Shown in pieces: positions 48,731 through 61,089 of a DNA stretch of 64,000 nucleotides. The notes under the pieces were generated by a model that saw only the letters and a program-made list of their open reading frames with translations, made no database searches and was not told the origin of the DNA. How positions within the stretch are numbered: position 1 is the stretch's first letter; every line of letters begins with the position of its first letter. The translations under genes and the position numbers were made by a program. Origin of the DNA: Lepidurus packardi (taxonomy: Eukaryota > Arthropoda > Branchiopoda > Notostraca > Triopsidae). The stretch spans positions 9,630,565 through 9,694,564 of the forward strand of contig JAKZAN010000001.1 in NCBI GenBank assembly GCA_023053545.1, read 5' to 3'.

Positions 48731-49975
48731 TATTTTGTGTATTGAAAAAAAAAGATCATAGGTTGTGGATAGAAGAGTCTTAGAAATTTATAAGGGAATT
48801 AGAAATTAGGATTTATACATTCGAGATGACAGAAACTTAAACTGAAGGCAAACATAAATTATAAAACATTAAAATATATAACAATGCCAATCATTATAAT
48901 GCTTTAAAGATATAACTACAAATATGCGAGTTAAATTTTTAATTATATCAAATTTTTAAACGAAGATCAGTTTCAAAAATAATGTGTGCTTCGTATATAA
49001 ATAATCATGTAACAGTGTATACGGATTTATAACTGGGTATTACAGAATTAACTTTTATTGAAAAAAGGAATTTAATTAACATTGTTTGGATGTAGAATTC
49101 TATTGAAGTGATGTATTTTACGGAACACCGTGGAAATTTCAGAAGACTTTTCTTTTGGATCCTTTTAAGGTTTTTTAGATAAGGCCCCTTTTACCGCGTA
49201 CTTAAACTTTTTATCGTTTCGCAGTTTTTGTTTAAACTTTGACGACAATACAATTTTCTTTATTATTAACCTGAAATAGGCAACAGCAGTCTAAGAAAAG
49301 TTGGCAATAATATTTTTACTATAATTGATTCAAGTTTGTTTTCCTTGATTTGTTTGAATTATAGTTTACCTAACTTCAGATTAGTTAGCATAACAGTTCG
49401 AGTTAGAAGTCGAGCTCAATCCGGTTACGGTTAGTAACCCAACTCCCCACGATGTCGCAAATCGTTTATAAACTTCACGGTGGCTGGACTTTGTCTTTGT
49501 TGTGTTTTGCTGCGTGTGCATGAAGCTGCATTTTTGGTCGTGACAGTGCTTCGTTATCCGTGTTGCCATATCATTGATAACGTTCAAGACCTTCATGCCA
49601 GTCTTCTTCAAGTAATCCAATGATGAAGACAGTTTCATGTGTAGACGCGTCAGCAAATGGAAAAACGGCTTCCGTGAATTTGACCATAAATGGACAGCTT
49701 CATAAAGGTAAATAATAATATAAAGAGACACGCCTGCCGCATTGCCAACGTCCAGAATCATAATACCTCGTAAACCCTCGAAAAAAGACGGGTAAAGGGA
49801 ACCTCAGTTGTCTAATCCTTACCCGTGGTATTAATTAAAGCTTACTGATTTCGAACCGTTTGTAGGACTAAAACCAAACCTAAACTTTTTAAAAGTGGAA
49901 TCTGTTTTTACTCTGAGCTGGAGGTCACAGAAAATGCCCCCACCTCAGAGTAAAGACGGATCCCAGTTTTCTTAT
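48731..49975. other. Intergenic, AT-rich
   Basis: Between pseudogene B and AOX2. 48740-49380 shows nothing recognisable. 49381-49761 (minus) holds a 126-codon ORF, MILDVGNAAGVSLYIIIYLY onward, with no family resemblance. A short inverted pair TTTACTCTGAG(G) lies at 49907 and 49944-49953. Confidence 0.4.
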
Positions 49976-50095
49976 AGCGCGTTCAACTGGCTGCACTGGT
50001 GGAATATTTTTGGCACTCAGTGTGTAAAAGATATACATGTTTGGTACACTGAGTGCCAAAAATATTGCACCAGTGCAGCCAGTGGAACGCGCAAT
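49976..50095. mobile_element. Perfect-arm hairpin (MITE-like), about 118 bp
   Basis: GCGCGTTCAACTGGCTGCACTGGTG... at 49976 pairs with its complement ending GCCAGTGGAACGCGC at about 50092, through GGCACTCAGTGT on the left and ACACTGAGTGCC on the right. The loop lies near 50025-50045. It sits just upstream of the first recognisable AOX2 exon. Confidence 0.8.
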
Positions 50096-50207
50096 TAGTT
50101 TAGGTTCGGGTATAGAGAGGAGCAGGTTCAAAATCAGCAGGCTTTAATTCATCCCAAGGGTACGGATGAGACCACTGAGATTTCCCTATACCCGTTTTCT
50201 TTCGTAG

Positions 50208-53200
50208 TATAATACCGTACTAAGCCATTTTGAATTAGTCGGCAATGACACGGGCGCCGATTATCGCCTTACGGATTTCATTCGTCAAAAAGCCGGATTG
50301 AAGGGCACTAAGTTTATGTGCAGAGAAGGAGGATGTGGCGCTTGTGTGGTGACCGTAACCAAGAAAGATATTGAGACAAACGTCTTAAAAACTTTTAGCG
50401 TTAATTCGGTAAGAGCTTAATAACCCATATCCGCTCGAAAATTACATTCCAGTTCTCGCTGGTTCTTTTTTCAGTGTCTTATTCCCGTGCTTTCATGCGA
50501 TGGCTGGGATATAACAACGGTGGAAGGTCTGGGCTCTCAACACAAAGGCTACCATCCTTTGCAATCACAGTTGGCGAATCTTAATGGAACCCAATGCGGA
50601 TTTTGCTCCCCAGGCATGGTTATGTCCATGCACGGCTTGGTCAAGGCCAAAAACAATGATTTTAGCATGCAAGACGTGGAGGATCATTTAGACGGAAATA
50701 TGTGCCGCTGCACTGGCTACAGACCCATTATGGACGCCTTCAAAACTTTTGCGTCTGACGCCGGTCCTGAGCTAAAAGAATTATGTAAAGACTTAGAAGT
50801 AAGAATTGCTAATTTATTGCATAGCATTGAGTTTCGTGATACAATCGTTTCTAGGACATGGAGAAGTGTCCCAGAACCGGTGCAGCCTGTGTGGGCCATT
50901 GTGCAGCTAACGGGAGATTCAACCAGGGAGCCGAGACAAACGGAGAAGAATCCGAAGATGATTTGACACCTGTAACTTTGCAAGGTGGAGAATGGTACAA
51001 ACCCAAGGGCTTAAAACAGCTTTTGAAGCTGCTGCAAATACTCGGAGACAAAAAGTACCGCCTGGTGTCTGGAAACACTGGTACAGGTACATTATACGGT
51101 TTTTAAATTTATTATATTAAATATTGTAATTTTGAAGTTGAAATTTCTTGAAATTCGTTGACATTGTAGTTTATTTTATGTTTCCATTGCTTGCTTAAGG
51201 TGTGTTCAAGCAAGATGGGCCCTACGAAGTTTTTGTCGACATAAGTGGAATACACCCCCTTTATCACTGCTCTTTACAAACGCCAATGGTGATTGGCGGA
51301 GCGTTGAATTTAACGCGCGTCGCAGAAATTTTTAGTTCGGCTCCGCAGTCGAATCCGGATTATAGCTACACCCCCGTTTTGGCTAAACACATCAGGAAAA
51401 TCGCCAGTGTTCCTGTCCGCAACGTACGTAGTTCATTTTTAACCGTTTTTGTTTTTTTGTTGTTTTATTTTCAAATTTTTCAACGCTTTGAAAACTTTCA
51501 GGCTGGAAGTCTGGCTGGAAACCTGATGATGAAGCACGACCACCACGCGTTCCCCTCAGACGTTTTTGTCATGCTGCAGGCTGTGGGAGCTCAAGTGAAC
51601 TTGAGTAATTCATTTCAGCGGTGCAAGCAGTTCTTTTATTAAATCGGTTTTCGTTATCTTTGTTTTTTAAGTGACCAAGAATGGAACGACCGAAACTTTC
51701 TCCTTGGATGAATTCCTCGAAGTGGACATGCCAGGGAAATTTATTACGAGCATTACTTTGCCCCCATTGTCCAGAAACCACGTTTTGCGCACGTTCAAAG
51801 TAAGATTTTTGAATATTTATGATTTAGTTTTCGTTTCGGTTTAAATTATTTTCGGAATTCTCTTTTGAACAGATCATGCCACGTTGTCATAACGCTCATG
51901 CATACGTCAACGCGGGCTTTTTGGCCTTGGTGGGTCCTGCACCCGATTTCCACATCACGGGTCGCCCCCGCATTTGTTACGGAGGCATTCGACCCAATTT
52001 CATACATGCGACGCAGACAGAAGCATTTTTGACGGAGAAAAACTTACACGACGAAGAAGTTTTAAAAGAAGCTGTAGAAATCCTGGGCCAGGAATTGAAG
52101 CCTGATTATATTCCCCCGGATGCCACACCGGAATACCGCACTCATCTCGCCCAAGCTCTTTTTTATAAGGTAGAGTTAGTTTTTGTCTAAAAATTAAATT
52201 AATTTCAAAATTCAAATATTTTAGTTCGTGTTGGGAATTCTGGGAGATCACGTGGATCCCAAGATCAGGAGCGGAGCCTTGGATTTGGTTCGTCCCTTAT
52301 CGTCAGGGAAGCAGAGTTTCGACCTTAATAAGGACGAATTTCCCTTAAATGAACCTATTCCTAAGCTGGAAGCTTTGATACAATGTTCGGGTAAAACAAA
52401 GAGAAACTGAAGTCTTTTTTTTTCAATATTTTAAAATGTATTTGTATTCATTGTGTTTCATAATACATTTTGCAAAATAGGGGAAGCACAGTACGTGGAC
52501 GACATTCCTATCCACTTTAATGAACTTCATGGTGCATTCGTGTTGAGTACGATTGCTAATGCTTCTGTTAAGAAGATCGACGCTTCTTCAGCTCTGGTAA
52601 ATAATTAAACATTTTACTTTCAACTTTTTCTTAAGGAGGGGAGTTACGTTTCTACTGATGTGTCTTGTTGTATATACGTTAAAGCACGATAATTGGAGTC
52701 AGTTTCTACTCCGCTCTTTCAAATGATCTGAAAATTGTGGGCAAATAGTAACTTTTCTTTCAAATCGGTTGGGAATTGGATTTACTAACCGAAATCGATA
52801 TAATTGGGATTAGGCCATGGAAGGTGTAGTGGAATTTCTTGATTATCGGGATACGCCGGCTTCGGGGAGGAATTGCATAGTAAAACCGGGTGAAATAGTG
52901 GGTTTTGATGCCGCATATGAGGAAGAGGTAATGGTTTCTCACCTACTAATGGATGGAATGGAAATGTGGCTCTGCTCTATTAAAACATTAATTGATTTGC
53001 GTAGTCAGAATTTGTGTCTTCAGTTTTGATTAAAAATAAGAGAAAATCTTGGGAAAATGTTTTATAGAAAGTTCGTGGCGTGCGAGCATTTCTGCGAGCC
53101 AGAGATATACCTGGGGAGAATAATTTCATGCGCACCGGAGGATTCCGCGAAGAGGTTGAGTCATGCTAATTTTTATGTTTTTAAAAAACAAAAATTGTAA

Positions 53201-56200
53201 TTTTCGAATTTGTTTTTGTAATTATCGGTATTAAGTTTAAGGAGAATTTCAAATTACGGAGCCGCACTTCCAGTTATTATTTATTTCACCGTAAAGATGG
53301 ATTAACCCAGGTTATTAGATTTTCTCGAGTGGCAAAGTTCATTATGCGGGCCAGCCGTTGGGCATGATCGTGGCCAAGAACTCCCATATCGCACAAACCG
53401 CGGCCAGGCTCGTAAGTGTGGACTACGAGAAGATTGGCAAACCCATTTTAACGATCAAGGAAGCCTTGAAAGAGGGACTTGTTACCGAGCATAGTGCATT
53501 TGCTCCTGTGGAACTTTTTCGCACTGGGGATATTGAAAGTAAGTGGGATTATGTTCTAGGAATTGAATCAAAATGAATCCAATTTTGTTTTTATATTAAT
53601 TTATTGAAAAATGTATTAAAAAAAGTTTATATGTTCAAACCTATTGTTTTGATCAGGTACTTTGAAGGACGCTGCTGTTCAGTTGGAAGGCGAATTCGAG
53701 ATTGGGACGCAATACCATTACACCATGGAAACGCAGATTACTTTATGCGTACCCGCAGAAGATGGCCTGGACGTGTTCTGCTCCACCCAGGACATTGATA
53801 CAACCCAAAGTACCATCGCAAAGGCTCTAGGGATCAAGAAAAACAAGTAGAGTTCCTCTTTTTAAATGAAAAAATATCAATTTGTTAAAGAGATTCTTAT
53901 TTTGATTTTTCTGTTAGGGTGAATATGCAAGTAAGAAGATTGGGCGGGGCTTATGGAGGCAAGATTTCGCGCAATTTATTCGCTGCCACGGCTTGCGCCA
54001 TTGCGGCAACAAAATTGAATCGTCCCGTACGCGTGGCCATGGATTTGCAATCAAATATGGAGGCAATTGGCGGTCGATTGCCGTATTACTGCAAATATAA
54101 AGTAAGAGACAGTTATTTTGGAAACACAAGTTAATGATTAATCTTTTGCGGTTTAGGTGGGTGTTTCTGAAGATGGAAAGCTAGAGGGTGTGAAAATGGA
54201 CATAATTAGCGACTGCGGCTGGAACTTTAACGAAGGCACCGCCTTTTTTGCCGCCACGATGGTGCAGAATTGTTACGATGCCAAAGCGTGGCACGTGACG
54301 CCGTATTTGGCCAGGACTCATACGCCATCAAACACGTACTGTCGAGCGCCTGGAACCACGCAAGCTATCGCGATTATTGAAAACTTGATGGAACACGTGG
54401 CTTTCAAGATGCAAATGGATCCGTTAGAAGTCCGCATGAAGAACATCCGCCACGACAAACCTTCGTTTATGGGAAAACCGTTGGACGGGAAAGGCCTGAT
54501 TGATATTATCAACAAAGTGAAGGAGTCTTCCGATTATGAAGCGCGTCAAAAAGAAGTTGCACTTTTCAATCAGGTATTGAATTTTTTCTCTTCTACTCTT
54601 CCAGAATGCTCAAAAAAACTATTATATCGGCTTATATATTAATCTTTATGATATAATGTCCTATATAAACGACGGTAATTTATGTAAATGTTGATTGTTT
54701 ATTCTTAGAAATGGAGCATTTTTATAATAGTATTGTTTATTTCTCTGTTCCGTGTTTTTGTTTCTTTAGAATAATCGATGGAAGAAACGTGGAATTTATT
54801 TAACGCCGATGGTATATCCTGTGGATTATCCAGCAATTTTCCGGTACAACGTTCTGGTTTCCGTGTACCACGGCGATGGCTCGGTGTCTGTCAGCCATGG
54901 AGGGATTGAAATGGGACAAGGGATTAACACGAAAGTATAATGTTTAATTCGATTTTGACTAGGTTTCACATTTAAATTACAACTAAATTACTCTAGGTGG
55001 CTCAAACTGCCGCATATGAGTTGGGAATCCCTGTGTCTATGATTAGCATAAAGCCGACCGACGCTTTTACGAATCCGAATGGTAGTACCACTGGTGGTTC
55101 AATGACGAGCGAACTTAATTGTCATGTAAATGAAAATAATGCCTCAGTTTTTGTTGTTTTGATCTTTGTAATCTTTTTTGTGTGTTCCTATTTAAACAGG
55201 CTGTCTCGGTGGCGTGTCGTAAGATTTTGGAGCGAATGCGGCCTATTAGGGAAGAATTGAAAAATCCTTCATGGGAGGAGTTAGTGGAGACTTGTTATCA
55301 ACGGAATATCGACTTATGCAGTCGTCATTTGTAAGTGTTGGAAATTTTCTGTATTAATATTTCTTGAAAGAGCCAAGTAATTATTTAACTTTTTAAAAAT
55401 ATTTTTCGAAGGTATACTCCGCTGGAGAATTTGCCCGGGTATGATATTTTTGGAGCTACGGTTATTGAAGTGGAACTTGATGTTCTAACTGGCGAGAGAC
55501 AGGTAAAGCAATATAGATGTGTAATTTGCGTTTTTTGTGTTTTTACATTTTTGTTTTGCGTTTAGATATTGAGAGCTGATATTTTGGAGGATGCTGGTCA
55601 GAGTTTGTCACCATTGGTAGACATTGGACAAGTAGAGGGGGCTTTTGTCATGGGACTTGGATTGTGGCTCTCTGAGCGTATTCAGTATGATGTCGATACG
55701 GGGAGAAAGCTCAACAACAGTACATGGGTATAATAATAATTAAAAAAAAAAAGAAAACATGAGTAAATTTTGTACCCTTTTTGATCATAGGATTATAAAC
55801 CACCAGCCAATAAGGACATTCCCATCGATTTCCGCGTAACACTGTTACACAACGCTCCTAATCCGTTTGGAGTTCTTCGTTCCAAAGGTGAGTTTAGAAT
55901 TTTTAGATTTCGCGCTGCATCTTTCTCTATCTTTTCTTTCGTTTTATAGCTACCGGTGAACCTCCAATGTGTATGTCTAGCGCGGTGCTTTTCGCGTTGA
56001 GACAAGCAGTAGGTTCTGCGCGGAAAGATGCGGGAAATACGGATTGGTACAAATTAGGTAAAGACACTAGATATTCAATTGTCGATGTAAACAATTTGAA
56101 GTATTTTAAGGAGTTATATTTGAACATATATATTGTTACATAGATGGACCCGCTACTGTTGATTTGCTTCAACGTTTTACGTTGGCAGATGCATCGAGCT

Positions 56201-56214
56201 TTGCATACCAGTAA
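50208..56214 (+). CDS. Aldehyde oxidase 2 (insect-type), N-terminal exon not found
   Basis: Xanthine oxidase family. Ferredoxin domain begins at about 50208 ([26 protein letters not shown]). The second Fe-S domain reads [36 protein letters not shown] and [14 protein letters not shown] motifs are [11 protein letters not shown] and [17 protein letters not shown]. Mo-domain motifs are [61 protein letters not shown] and [14 protein letters not shown] with the catalytic Glu. All exons between are open and in phase to the stop at 56212. CRAPG supports aldehyde oxidase. The exon that should hold the initiator Met and the FTVNGK-type strand is missing from its usual place; a hairpin element lies there. 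Two alternative versions of one Mo-domain exon occur (52814-52927, 53068-53154). Confidence 0.87.
52814..52927 (+). other. AOX2 alternative exon, version a (114 nt)
   Basis: Flanked by TTAG and GTAATG, phase 0 at both ends. Encodes [20 protein letters not shown] followed by [18 protein letters not shown], which aligns with the GVSGFFSAKDIPGRNAF region of AOX1. Confidence 0.8.
53068..53154 (+). other. AOX2 alternative exon, version b (87 nt)
   Basis: Flanked by ATAG and GTTGAG, phase 0 at both ends. Encodes [20 protein letters not shown] then MRTGGFREE, homologous to version a and to the same AOX1 segment. The shared next exon starts at 53319 ([20 protein letters not shown]). Confidence 0.8.
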
Positions 56215-56427
56215 AATGAACTACCACGGTTTAAACGAGTGGGCGACGAATTCTTTAACTGAACATTTAAAACTCAGTTTCTTTTTGAAAACAGTTTATA
56301 TCCACTGTTGCCGGAGCCAAATATATCACTGCTTTTTCACCCTTAATTATGTCTTTAATTCTTCTACAACTGAATATAAAGCGAACTGAGAACTTTGGTA
56401 AAATTCAGGTCTTCAAACAAGCTTCTG

Positions 56428-58565
56428 TTAAGGGCAAAAGCAGTATTTCTTTATTCGATAATCGTCTACACACCAGCTTTGATTCCCGTACAGATTAATT
56501 CGGCTTATGGTACCTGTAATAACAAAGTCATCGGGCGAAGGAAGGGCATCTGTGCCCTCTTCAGAATATTTCATAGTAGCTTCAAACTTGGCGCCACCTG
56601 GACTGGTCGTTAGCATGACTGAGTAGTCCACTTCTCGGCCTTTACCTGTTTTCTGGAAATGCTCGTTCTTGTTTTGCACTCGAGCACTATCTACAGACTG
56701 CAAGTTTAGTTTGGCACATTGCTTGTACTTGTCTAGGGTTTCCGTAAGATTGCGTACAATCGCTCCCGCGGCGGAAATAACCAAAGGGCTGTTCAAATCC
56801 ACTGGTTTGGCTGGAACGCACGTACACCAATGGTCTTCGATCTCCGCCTCCGTGCACGTCCTTTTTCCGTAAATAGGTAGAAATAGGCTAATTGCCCGGG
56901 GCGGGTTTCCAGCTCTGATGGCTCGGTTTAATTCCGAAGTACGCGAAGCTATGGTTTTTTCTTCTAAAGAAGCCAAATCAGCCAAGTCTTTGAGCATCTC
57001 GTGTAAGTCAAATGGAGTGGTTAAGTAATGTCGATTACGATTGAAATTTCGCACTGCTGTGGGGAATTCTTTTTGAAACCAGTCGGGAAAGACAGACAAG
57101 ACAAACGGTTGGCGTTCCTCTAGCTTTCCTTGGTAGGTTTCGCGGATTGATCCGAACCGTAGACCATGGTCGCTCATAACAATCAATACGGTGTTATTAA
57201 ATGCACTACTAGTGTTCATTTCCGTGAAGTAATCCAGCCAGAGCTTGTCACCGAATTTGGGGTAATTTAAATAGTCATGGGATAGGCTTACTGTCCAGAG
57301 TAAAGTAAAATACAAATCCTGAGCGAAATTGAGCGCTACTTGACGAGCGTAATCCAACATAACTTCTAATGTTAACCGTGGGCCTTGGCACAAGTTCGAG
57401 TTTAGGTCATGCATCCAGCCTATTTCTTTCTCAGATGCCATCATATACGATCTAAGATAGTAATCGGTGGGCTGTTCGACAAAGCCTGTGCGTAAATAAG
57501 TCCAAATACCCATCCAGGGTGCGTCTTCCCCAAAAACGGTGCGATAACCCTGGTTAGAGAAGATTTTCCAAATCCAGGGGCAATCGTCGAATTTGGCTGA
57601 TTTTTTAGTCCAGCAGAAACCTAGCTCTTTTTCAAAATAACCGCTCGTAACGGCTACCATATTAGGAAAGGTGTTATCTGCCACTTTGTTGTACCCAAAG
57701 AGCTCCGAAGCACCCAATCCGCGGGTTAGGAACTCGTACGTCCCAGGCATTTGGCGCTGCAAATTGATACGTGACACTGCGTCCAATCCGAGAATCATTA
57801 TGCTCGGTTTTTGCCGTTTTGTTATTTCAGCTACTTTTTGGTTGGAACAACGTTCCTCCACTGATGGTTTACGTGGCACAAAGGCATGGAAGTTGGTGTA
57901 AGCTTTTGTGGCATTTTTGTAAAGACAAATAACGCGAACAAATTCGTCGCTAACTGGAGTAAGTTCCTTTCGTATGGGCCAGCATGTCGAACTGAAACTG
58001 AAGTTTAAAAACGAATATATCATTTTTGAAAAGTTAAAAGATGTTTATTAGTTGGAAGAGGTTTACTTGAATTTGTTATCTGCCGAGGTAGAATATTTTG
58101 CCACGTTATCTGCAACTCGGTAAAGAGCATTATAGCAGCAACTTAATTCCTGTGATTTAATTGACGTCATATTCACTTTAATGCTGAATCTGTCAGCAGT
58201 GGTGAGCTCCTGTTTGTTTTTCCGGCAATCAACTTTTGGTCCGGCATTTATATATTTTCTTATTTTGCTATCGAAAGGATTCAACGTAGGGATGCGGCAA
58301 CCAGAAGTATACACAACATACTCTGGATGTGTTAATGAAGATTTTTCAACTGTACAAAATTAATTCAGAATACTTTCGGAAGCATACGTAGTCCCTTGGA
58401 CCTACTTTGTAACTCATCCAGGTTTGGATATACCACAGTTGGGTTCGGAGAAAGGTCCCAGACCACGTACTGCGTGACGTACACAGCAATGAATAAGAAA
58501 ACAAACAATGCAAAAAACACCTTGATGAGTAACTTCTTCCGTTTTGCTTCTACCTTAATTTTCAT
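56428..58565 (-). CDS. DUF229 sulfatase-fold, single-pass membrane ectoprotein
   Basis: DUF229 proteins share the alkaline phosphatase/sulfatase fold; their substrates are not known to me. Exon 1 (58565 down to about 58413) encodes a basic cytoplasmic tail and a type II membrane anchor (LLIKVFFALFVFLFIAVYVT). Exon 2 reads LTHPEYVVYTSGCRIPTLNP, a family N-terminal hallmark. The third exon (58000 to 56428) carries the catalytic-fold blocks: PSIMILGLDAVSRINLQRQM, NKVADNTFPNMVAVTSG, FGEDAPWMGIW, TLLWTVSLSHDYLNYP and NTVLIVMSDHGLRFGSIRET, where MSDHGLR provides metal-site residues. The end is CVDDYRIKKYCFCP. The first intron is short; a 56-nt GT...AG option gives correct phase. It lies tail-to-tail with AOX2, about 210 bp from the AOX2 stop codon. 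Confidence 0.88.
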
Positions 58566-59736
58566 TTTTCAAACTGGGTTAAAGATATCTTTTACTTTTG
58601 GCAGTGCCAACCTTCTACAGACTTCGTTGGTTCGCTTTTGGATCTTATCTCTGTTGCTGCGGTAATCTCTTTTTTTTTATCAAATTTTCCTCTATTTTTT
58701 CGAAAGATTATATGCTTCCTCTAAAATCTACTGGCTTTAGTGATAAACACTCTTATACTTTGCGGAATGTAAGGTTGTGTTTTTTGTAGATTTTTACGGG
58801 TATCTTTTACGGAAATCGTACTTCGACCTAAATTCTAAATCCTTTTTGGACTCGATCTTTTCTTCTTTTCTTGGATAACCACAGTATCATCTTTTGCCAA
58901 TCTGGACCTTAACATCTGCAAGAACACTTTCTTATAATGCGAAGTATGTCCTATTTACAAAAGAGGACGGGCGAACTGACCCCGCCAAAAGCTCGATCCC
59001 GAACATTAATATAAATTGGCTACGTATATAGGCTCCAGTGAGCGTGAGACAACGTACTAATTCACCTTTATTGCGAGTGGCATTTTTAAGTTTTGACTTT
59101 AGTTAATTATAATTCATTAGTTTTACTTTGTGTGTTTGACTCCGAGTGAACTATTCTTTTATACGGATGCAAAGTAGAAGCATTACGAACGCAATGGGAA
59201 CGTTGCAATGAAAACAACGAAGTATACAAATAAAGTCAAAGGTAAAGAGAAGGCAGTGAAGCCCAAAACAAAGAAATACAAGACATAAACTCGAGTCATC
59301 CTATGATAACCTTTAAAGATAACTTATCAGTTTTGTATTTCGTATTTATCCAAGTTCTTTTCAAACCGACTCGCTGTTTCAAAAAGGTAGAGCATTCTCT
59401 TACACTGGCACGTTCGTCCGTCGAAGGGCTGGAAACCGCAGCTTGCTCGACGATGTCTCACAAACTGTTAATCCGCATCATAGGCTTATATGTATCTTAT
59501 ATGTACTTTCTTATGTATTTTTCTTTCTTCGGTTCTGAAGGCACACTATATGCAATGGCGATTTGATGGCGATTTGGTAATTGCTGATGGTTCGCATTTC
59601 CAATCGATACGCGGTTCCAGTTAGTCCGCAGCGGTTTTTCACAAGAAGAACGGTTTCTAGCGAGGGAAAATGTGCCTCTAGGAGAGTAATAAAATAGCAC
59701 ACGACTGTAAACAAAAACAATCAAACCTAAATTAAA
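58566..59736. other. Intergenic between DUF229 gene and C18orf21-like gene
   Basis: Divergent promoter-type region. It contains an 81-nt Lys-rich ORF (59208-59288, MKTTKYTNKVKGKEKAVKPK onward) with no known relative, and otherwise nothing I recognise. Confidence 0.4.
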
Positions 59737-60508
59737 ATGGAGCATCTAGCGAGTAAAACGCTGGTTTATTTATGGGAAACTGCGGAAAAAGTTGGGCAAA
59801 AATATCCTTGGCTTGCTGCACATGAACTGTAGGCTTTAATTTTCACAATCTGAATCGTAATTTTTTCCGAATTCAATGCAGGTTGAAATGCAGGAAACTT
59901 CAAGGAATCAGTGCAGAAAGCTTAAAAGCCAGCAAGTTTAAATCGACGTCGTTATGCCTGGGTTGCGGTACTCCATGGGCTTTAGCAAAGTTTCACCAAA
60001 CTGTTCTCAAAAGATCAGCAGCGAAGCACAGAAAACTGAGGAAGAAAAGTACTAGATGTCCCGAGACTCTGTCTGGCTTGGAGAAACATTTGTTGGCACG
60101 TTATCAGTTGCAGACGTCATCTCTAGTAAGTATTCATGCGGTGTAATTACTCTAGTGTTTAAAACTTACTCTTTTAAGGTTCTGAATTGCCTGGTATGTC
60201 AGAAAAAAACTTCCTTTTCAATACTTGCACCGACACCAATCCCGAAACCTGAACTTGGTGTCACGAAAGCTAGGCCTGTGGAGCCGGTGGCCTCCAAAAG
60301 TAAAAAACGGAAAAGAAAAGGAATTAAAGAGACGAACGCTGGGCTCGTTTCCCTCAACAAAACCCCAGTTGTTATAAAACGTAGTATTACAGCCACACCT
60401 CGTACTAAAAATGCCATACAAGCTCAAAAAGCACAACTGAATGCACTTTTAAACGTTAAAACAACATCCAAAGGTGGTCTTCAAGATTTTTTGTCTTCCA
60501 TTCAATAA
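59737..60508 (+). CDS. C18orf21: C18orf21 / RMP24-like zinc-ribbon protein
   Basis: The vertebrate homologue is a nucleolar protein that I recall being described as an RNase MRP-associated subunit related to RPP21/Snm1. Three exons (59737-59828, 59882-60125, 60179-60508) join in phase to about 221 aa. The N-terminal part is helical (YLWETAEKVGQKYPWLAAHE). A split zinc ribbon follows: SLCLGCGTPWALAKFHQ, then VLNCLVCQKKTSF, giving two Cys pairs. After that comes a basic low-complexity region (SKSKKRKRKGIKE) and a C-terminal motif QLNALLNVKTTSKGGLQDFL, the most family-specific stretch. The assignment rests on that motif plus the ribbon and the length. Confidence 0.75.
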
Positions 60509-60825
60509 AATCTACGGTCGACTTCATAATATTATAACGTCTCTTGTAAACGGAATAAACAAAGCGAAACTAAACAGTTACTTCCACATTTTATTTTAAC
60601 TTGACATTTTATTTTATCCGAGTTTTAGTTCCCGCAATAAAGCATGCAGAGCGCTCTTTCTTTTTCAAGTGCGCTCGTCGCATATTTTCGAGAGCGGCTT
60701 GCTCACTCGCTCGAAACCTTAAAAAAAAAATGAGCGGCTCGGGCTCACCGGGCTAGCGCTCGTTTTTTGAAACGCCATCTATTGAATAGGAATACAACTT
60801 TCAATAATAAAACGGAACTATGTAT
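60509..60825. other. Intergenic, CG-rich repeat patch
   Basis: 60645-60775 holds repeated GAGCG(G/C) and GCTCG motifs around an A-run, unlike the AT-rich flanks. It may be part of an unnamed mobile element. Confidence 0.35.
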
Positions 60826-61085
60826 CCCTTTATCATAGAAAATGTATTAGGATTTGGGAAAATTGAACCAGAATGAAAATATAAGTTAAGAAATTGCCTA
60901 TACGACTGCCTTAAAGATACTAAACTGATAGAAGTGGTGTAATTTTTTTTTCTTTTATCTACCAATAATAAGATCAATAGAAAGTTTGTTTCAGAATAAT
61001 AATAACCTTTAAAAAAATCAGAAATATTAAATGGTCATAAATAGTCAATAATGTGCCCGTTAGATGGCACAGTTGTGACTAAAAG
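60826..61085 (+). mobile_element. Non-LTR retrotransposon 3' end, copy 3
   Basis: Matches copy 1 from AAAATGTATTAGGATT(T/A)GGG through AGATACTAAACTGATAGAAG, CTACCAATAATAAGA and GTGCCCGTTAGATGGCACAG. The ORF part carries a stop early and cannot be coding. Confidence 0.85.
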
Positions 61086-61089
61086 TAGA

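Noticed and set aside
49381-49761. 126-codon minus-strand ORF as a gene
   Set aside because: No family resemblance, no supporting splice or promoter signal; chance is possible, so it is only mentioned in the intergenic entry.
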